From contig NC_083692.1 of the NCBI RefSeq assembly GCF_033118175.1, positions 88,578,501 to 88,642,500 on the forward strand: a stretch of DNA of 64,000 bases, read 5' to 3'. A program made the translations under genes and the position numbers. The notes beneath the pieces are model-generated. The model was not told the origin of the DNA and searched no databases. It worked only from the letters and a program-made list of their open reading frames with translations. Below are positions 63,326 to 64,000 of this stretch, in pieces. The DNA comes from Dama dama (lineage: Eukaryota > Chordata > Mammalia > Artiodactyla > Cervidae). Every line of letters starts with the position of its first letter. Within the stretch, counting starts at the first letter, position 1.

Positions 63326-64000
63326 GACACGATGCTGTGCAGTTGCTTCCAGTTGTGAGATTTTATGTAAGCCAGATGTAAGCTAGGGCTATTTCTCTGC
63401 TCATACATTTTATGAAATACCATTTTTTGCAATGAATTTATACTTTGAAAATATAAATCCACGAAGGAAGAAATTTACCATACAATGCTTTCTTTGAAGT
63501 ATAAAAATATTCCCTTATCTTTTTTCTTTCTTTATATGTATACATATATATATACATAAAACATTATATGGCAAAACCCTTGCTGAAGGCTAGGGAAATC
63601 CCCAAGGGAAGAGCCACTGGTTTCAGGTAGCTGACTGTGTCTGAAAAGATGTTTTCGGCCTGGATCTCTTACTACTTGGCATGATTCCAATTCCACTTAC
63701 ATTTTTGTTGCCTATCATTACAGATTTTAAAAGTGACTTATTTTCCCATCCTACTTCCAATAGTATAAAAGCTTTAACCCCAGTTGTTCTTTATAGTTCC
63801 AACTTCCATAAGAGCTGGAAGGAGCCTTAAGAGAGCACTTGATCCTGTCTTCTATCTTTGAACAAATAAAATATTTTTCCATTTAACAGAGGCAGCATCC
63901 AATGCCCAGAAAGCCTGTACCTTATTCAAGGTTTCATAGCTAGGGAGTCTCCTCCTCCAGAACTTATTCCATTCTTAGTGCATGACAATTTATCAGTGAT
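63326..64000. other. unannotated right end of window
   Basis: AT-rich, with a TATATA stretch at 63535-63560. A MIR-like tract at about 63860-63960 (CCCAGAAAGCCTGTACCTTA, TTCATAGCTAGGGAGTC) is possible. No gene recognised. Confidence 0.4.

Overview
The window is mammalian, and the repeats show a ruminant (cattle, sheep, goat or a close relative). The evidence is many BovB (RTE-clade) LINE tails, many tRNA-derived SINEs of the Bov-tA/BOV-A2 group, CHR-type SINEs shared by cetaceans, hippos and ruminants, and ruminant L1 3' ends. There is one protein-coding gene and one authentic RNA gene. The gene is RAB11A on the minus strand: five coding exons between 22453 and 3926, with GT-AG introns of about 6.3, 0.44, 0.94 and 10.2 kb. 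The joined exons give 217 codons (216 residues plus stop) with no frameshift, and every residue I checked agrees with mammalian RAB11A. The RNA gene is a clean tRNA-Gln(CTG) at 22924-22995 on the plus strand, divergent from RAB11A and within about 0.5 kb of its start codon.

Layout, left to right. 1-800: flank with a BovB tail. About 1975-3925: RAB11A 3' UTR with several candidate poly(A) signals. 4066-14244: intron 4, which holds a nearly complete but dead mariner transposon (5134-6742, TA duplication visible) that was itself hit by a BovB tail, plus several SINEs. 14245-16091: exons 4, 3 and 2. A SINE sits only a few bases past the splice donor of exon 2. 16092-22413: intron 1, poor in young repeats toward the promoter. 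About 21640-22720: CpG-rich, TATA-less promoter region with two ETS-type motifs and an Sp1-type box. 22924-22995: tRNA-Gln.

23000-64000 looks intergenic. I found no exon, processed pseudogene or further RNA gene there. It is a stack of transposons of different ages: ancient MIR, MER5A, MLT1-like and old L1 fragments; ERV LTR fragments; ruminant L1 3' ends; a 2-kb 5'-truncated BovB with a damaged reverse transcriptase (44350-46391); and dozens of younger SINEs, many with visible target-site duplications.

Functional content is therefore simple: a constitutive-type promoter drives a recycling-endosome GTPase next to a Pol III tRNA gene. I saw no sign of a novel multi-gene system. The most interesting points are structural: the SINE beside the exon 2 donor, the RAB11A/tRNA divergent pair, the nested mariner, a SINE amplified in tandem together with its target-site duplication, and a SINE-tail-derived microsatellite. 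Family names for repeats are from memory of consensus sequences; no database search was possible.
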